A stretch of DNA of 64,000 nucleotides from Oerskovia flava (GTDB taxonomy: Bacteria > Actinomycetota > Actinomycetes > Actinomycetales > Cellulomonadaceae): positions 1-64,000 of the forward strand of contig NZ_JAOXSR010000004.1 in assembly GCF_026163685.1 (NCBI RefSeq), read 5' to 3'. Position numbers and translations under genes: made by a program. Positions 62,398-64,000 of the stretch are shown piece by piece. The notes below the pieces were generated by a model that was not told the DNA's origin, made no database searches, and saw nothing but the letters and a program-made list of their open reading frames with translations. Within the stretch, counting starts at the first letter, position 1. Every line of letters begins with the position of its first letter.

Positions 62398-63957
62398 TCA
62401 GGTGCGCTGCGGCCTCTCTGCGAGCAGGTCCTCCGCGCCGAGCAGCGCTCGATAGGTCGAGTCGACGACCTCCGACACGGTGCTCCAGTCACGCTCGGCA
62501 GTGACCCACGCTCGACCCGACCGACCGAGCCTGCTGCGCAGCTGTTCGTCGTCGAGCATCCGTGCCAGCACTTCGACCAGCGACTTGCGGCTACCCGCCG
62601 TGAAGACGAGTCCTGTCTCGTCGTCCGTGACGATCTCAGTCAACGCCGCGACCGAGGAGACGACCACGGCAGTCTCGGTCGCCATGGCCTCGAACGGCTT
62701 CATGGGCGAGATCAGCTCGCAGACGGGCAGGGGCCTGCGAGGGAAGGGTGCGATGTCGAACAACGACAGGTAGCGACCCACCTCGTCGTGAGGGACCCGG
62801 CCGGTGAAGTGCACGATCCCGTCGAGGCCACGGCGCTCGGCACGCTCCCGCACTCGCTCTCCGTCCGCGCCGTCGCCGACGATCACCACGGCGAAGTCCT
62901 CCCGTACCTCCGCCAGCTCGGCGACGGCGTCCATCAGGAGGGTCAGCCCTTCGTAGTGGACGATGCTCCCCGCGTACCCGATCACGGTCTTGCCGACGAT
63001 CCCGAGTTGTTCCGCCAGCGCGATGTCGCGCTCGCGCGGAATGAACTCGTCGACGTGCACGCCGTTGGGCAGCACCGCGATCTTCTCCGCAGGGACGCCG
63101 CGGGCGATCATCTCGTCCCGCAGAGCATGGGTGATGACCAGCACCGCATCCGCGGCGTGGCACACGTCCAGTTCCATGCGGGAGATGAAGTCGAACCCGC
63201 TGCTCTTGCGGAAGGTCGGCACCTTCGCGCCGCGCATGAGGTCCTCGAGCCCGCGGAGCTCATAGACGAACGGCAGCCCGAGGCGGCGGGCGGCGACCGC
63301 CGCTCCCAGACCTGTCGCGTAGAAGCTCGACGCGTGGATGACGCTGGCGCGTCGGTCACGGGCGAGGGCCTCTACGTCGTCCGCGAAGGAGTTCACGTAG
63401 TCGGTCAGCGGGTGCTGGGGGTACTGCCGGCGACCTTCTTCCAGTGAGCGGTGGTACGCGATGGGTCCGACGGTGTCGACCTCGGGCACCTCACGCGTGT
63501 CGTCGGCGGGCCACTTGTCGTAGGGGAAACCGCGGCGGGTGATCGCGGCGACGTCCCACCCGCGCGAGGCGAGCGCCGACAAGATTCCGTGGGTGCGGGT
63601 CGCGTATCCGCCGGAGCGGATCGGCAGGGACTGCGACAGGACGGACAGGACGGACTGCGACGCTGGCTCGTACGGGGTCGAAGCCGCCCGCGCGGGCAGG
63701 GGGAAGCCGGCCGCGGCCAGAGCCAACCCGTCCCGCGCGTAGAGCAGTGCATCGTGAGCGGCCTGATCCTTCGGCTCGTACCGAAGCACCATCTCCGCTG
63801 AGCGTTGAAGAGCAGGGAGCTTCCCGCGGTGCCGGGCGCCTCGCATCGTGGCGCGGTGCGCCTCTGCGCGGCGTCGACCCACCGGTCCGGGAACGATCGT
63901 CGCCGGAACCCGGTCGACGACTCGCCCGAGGCGCGCTGGTACGTCCTTGATCCCCAT
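62398..63957 (-). CDS. GT4-family glycosyltransferase
   Basis: A 519-residue GT4 enzyme. After a basic N-terminus of about 90 residues come LPIRSGGYATRTHGILSALA, the acceptor-domain core (VIHASSFYATGLGAAVAARR; LPFVYELRGLEDLMRGAKV) and the donor domain (VLPNGVHVDEFIPRERD; SPMKPFEAMATETAVVVSS). It is related to the GT4 at 53057 but lacks the long helical leader. ATG at 63957 is used here, with GAGGG some 10 bases upstream; ATG at 63975 is equally possible. It is probably the first gene of the three-gene minus-strand unit, but the upstream region is cut by the window end. Confidence 0.87.
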   Translation of the reverse strand: MGIKDVPARLGRVVDRVPATIVPGPVGRRRAEAHRATMRGARHRGKLPALQRSAEMVLRYEPKDQAAHDALLYARDGLALAAAGFPLPARAASTPYEPASQSVLSVLSQSLPIRSGGYATRTHGILSALASRGWDVAAITRRGFPYDKWPADDTREVPEVDTVGPIAYHRSLEEGRRQYPQHPLTDYVNSFADDVEALARDRRASVIHASSFYATGLGAAVAARRLGLPFVYELRGLEDLMRGAKVPTFRKSSGFDFISRMELDVCHAADAVLVITHALRDEMIARGVPAEKIAVLPNGVHVDEFIPRERDIALAEQLGIVGKTVIGYAGSIVHYEGLTLLMDAVAELAEVREDFAVVIVGDGADGERVRERAERRGLDGIVHFTGRVPHDEVGRYLSLFDIAPFPRRPLPVCELISPMKPFEAMATETAVVVSSVAALTEIVTDDETGLVFTAGSRKSLVEVLARMLDDEQLRSRLGRSGRAWVTAERDWSTVSEVVDSTYRALLGAEDLLAERPQRT

Positions 63958-64000
63958 ACGTGTGGTCCCTCTCATTCCCCTGCGGACGCTCTGACGGCTT

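Overview
The window comes from a very high G+C Gram-positive bacterium of the Actinomycetota. By eye G+C is above 70 percent; a counted line at 16321-16380 has 48 of 60 G+C. The gene content fits the Cellulomonadaceae/Promicromonosporaceae (Cellulomonas, Oerskovia and relatives): a WhiB protein, a PdtaS-type kinase, coproporphyrin-dependent heme enzymes (CpfC/HemQ), LytR-CpsA-Psr (LCP) proteins, a cellobiose (ceb) uptake operon, many GTG starts and probable leaderless promoters. The genus cannot be fixed from the sequence alone. No phage, IS, CRISPR, rRNA or tRNA was seen, and there is no gene-free stretch over 300 bases.

Region 1 (1-9.9 kb) looks like a cell-wall amino-sugar salvage locus. 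A minus-strand operon runs murQ, sugar-binding lipoprotein, two permeases, a beta-lactamase-fold serine hydrolase and an N-acyl-D-amino-acid deacylase (cut by the window start). Facing away from it is namZ (exo-N-acetylmuramidase), followed by a convergent GH20 hexosaminidase. Two 15-bp operator-like palindromes, 31 bp apart, sit in the divergent promoter region. Region 2 (10-13 kb) has heme genes (ferrochelatase, HemQ) and a TspO-like protein, with an unusual repeat block between the two enzymes. Region 3 (13-19.7 kb) is amino-acid catabolism: glutamate dehydrogenase, an aldo/keto reductase, a PAS-AraC regulator and bifunctional PutA. A 20-bp tandem repeat that runs into a nested hairpin follows putA.

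Region 4 (19.8-26.2 kb) is the cellobiose locus cebE-cebF-cebG-bglC-cebR, with CebR-type operators upstream of cebE. Neither ABC operon in the window carries an ATPase gene. Region 5 (26-43.9 kb) holds housekeeping and signalling genes: DUF2505 protein, PdtaS-like kinase, WhiB, an orphan EccC/FtsK-like ATPase, a MacB-like exporter, two two-component systems, GtrA and purK-purE.

Region 6 (44-64 kb) is the cell envelope. It has two LCP proteins (one apparently frameshifted), a GT2 enzyme, divergent SpoIID and PGRP-amidase genes that share a repeat domain, a membrane-anchored methyltransferase, a small membrane/coiled-coil protein that resembles its N-terminus, and five glycosyltransferases. Two of these are paralogues that join a GT2 domain to a GT4-like C-terminus. 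The far end is visibly lower in G+C (60541-60600 has 39 of 60). The set suggests synthesis and attachment of a surface glycan.
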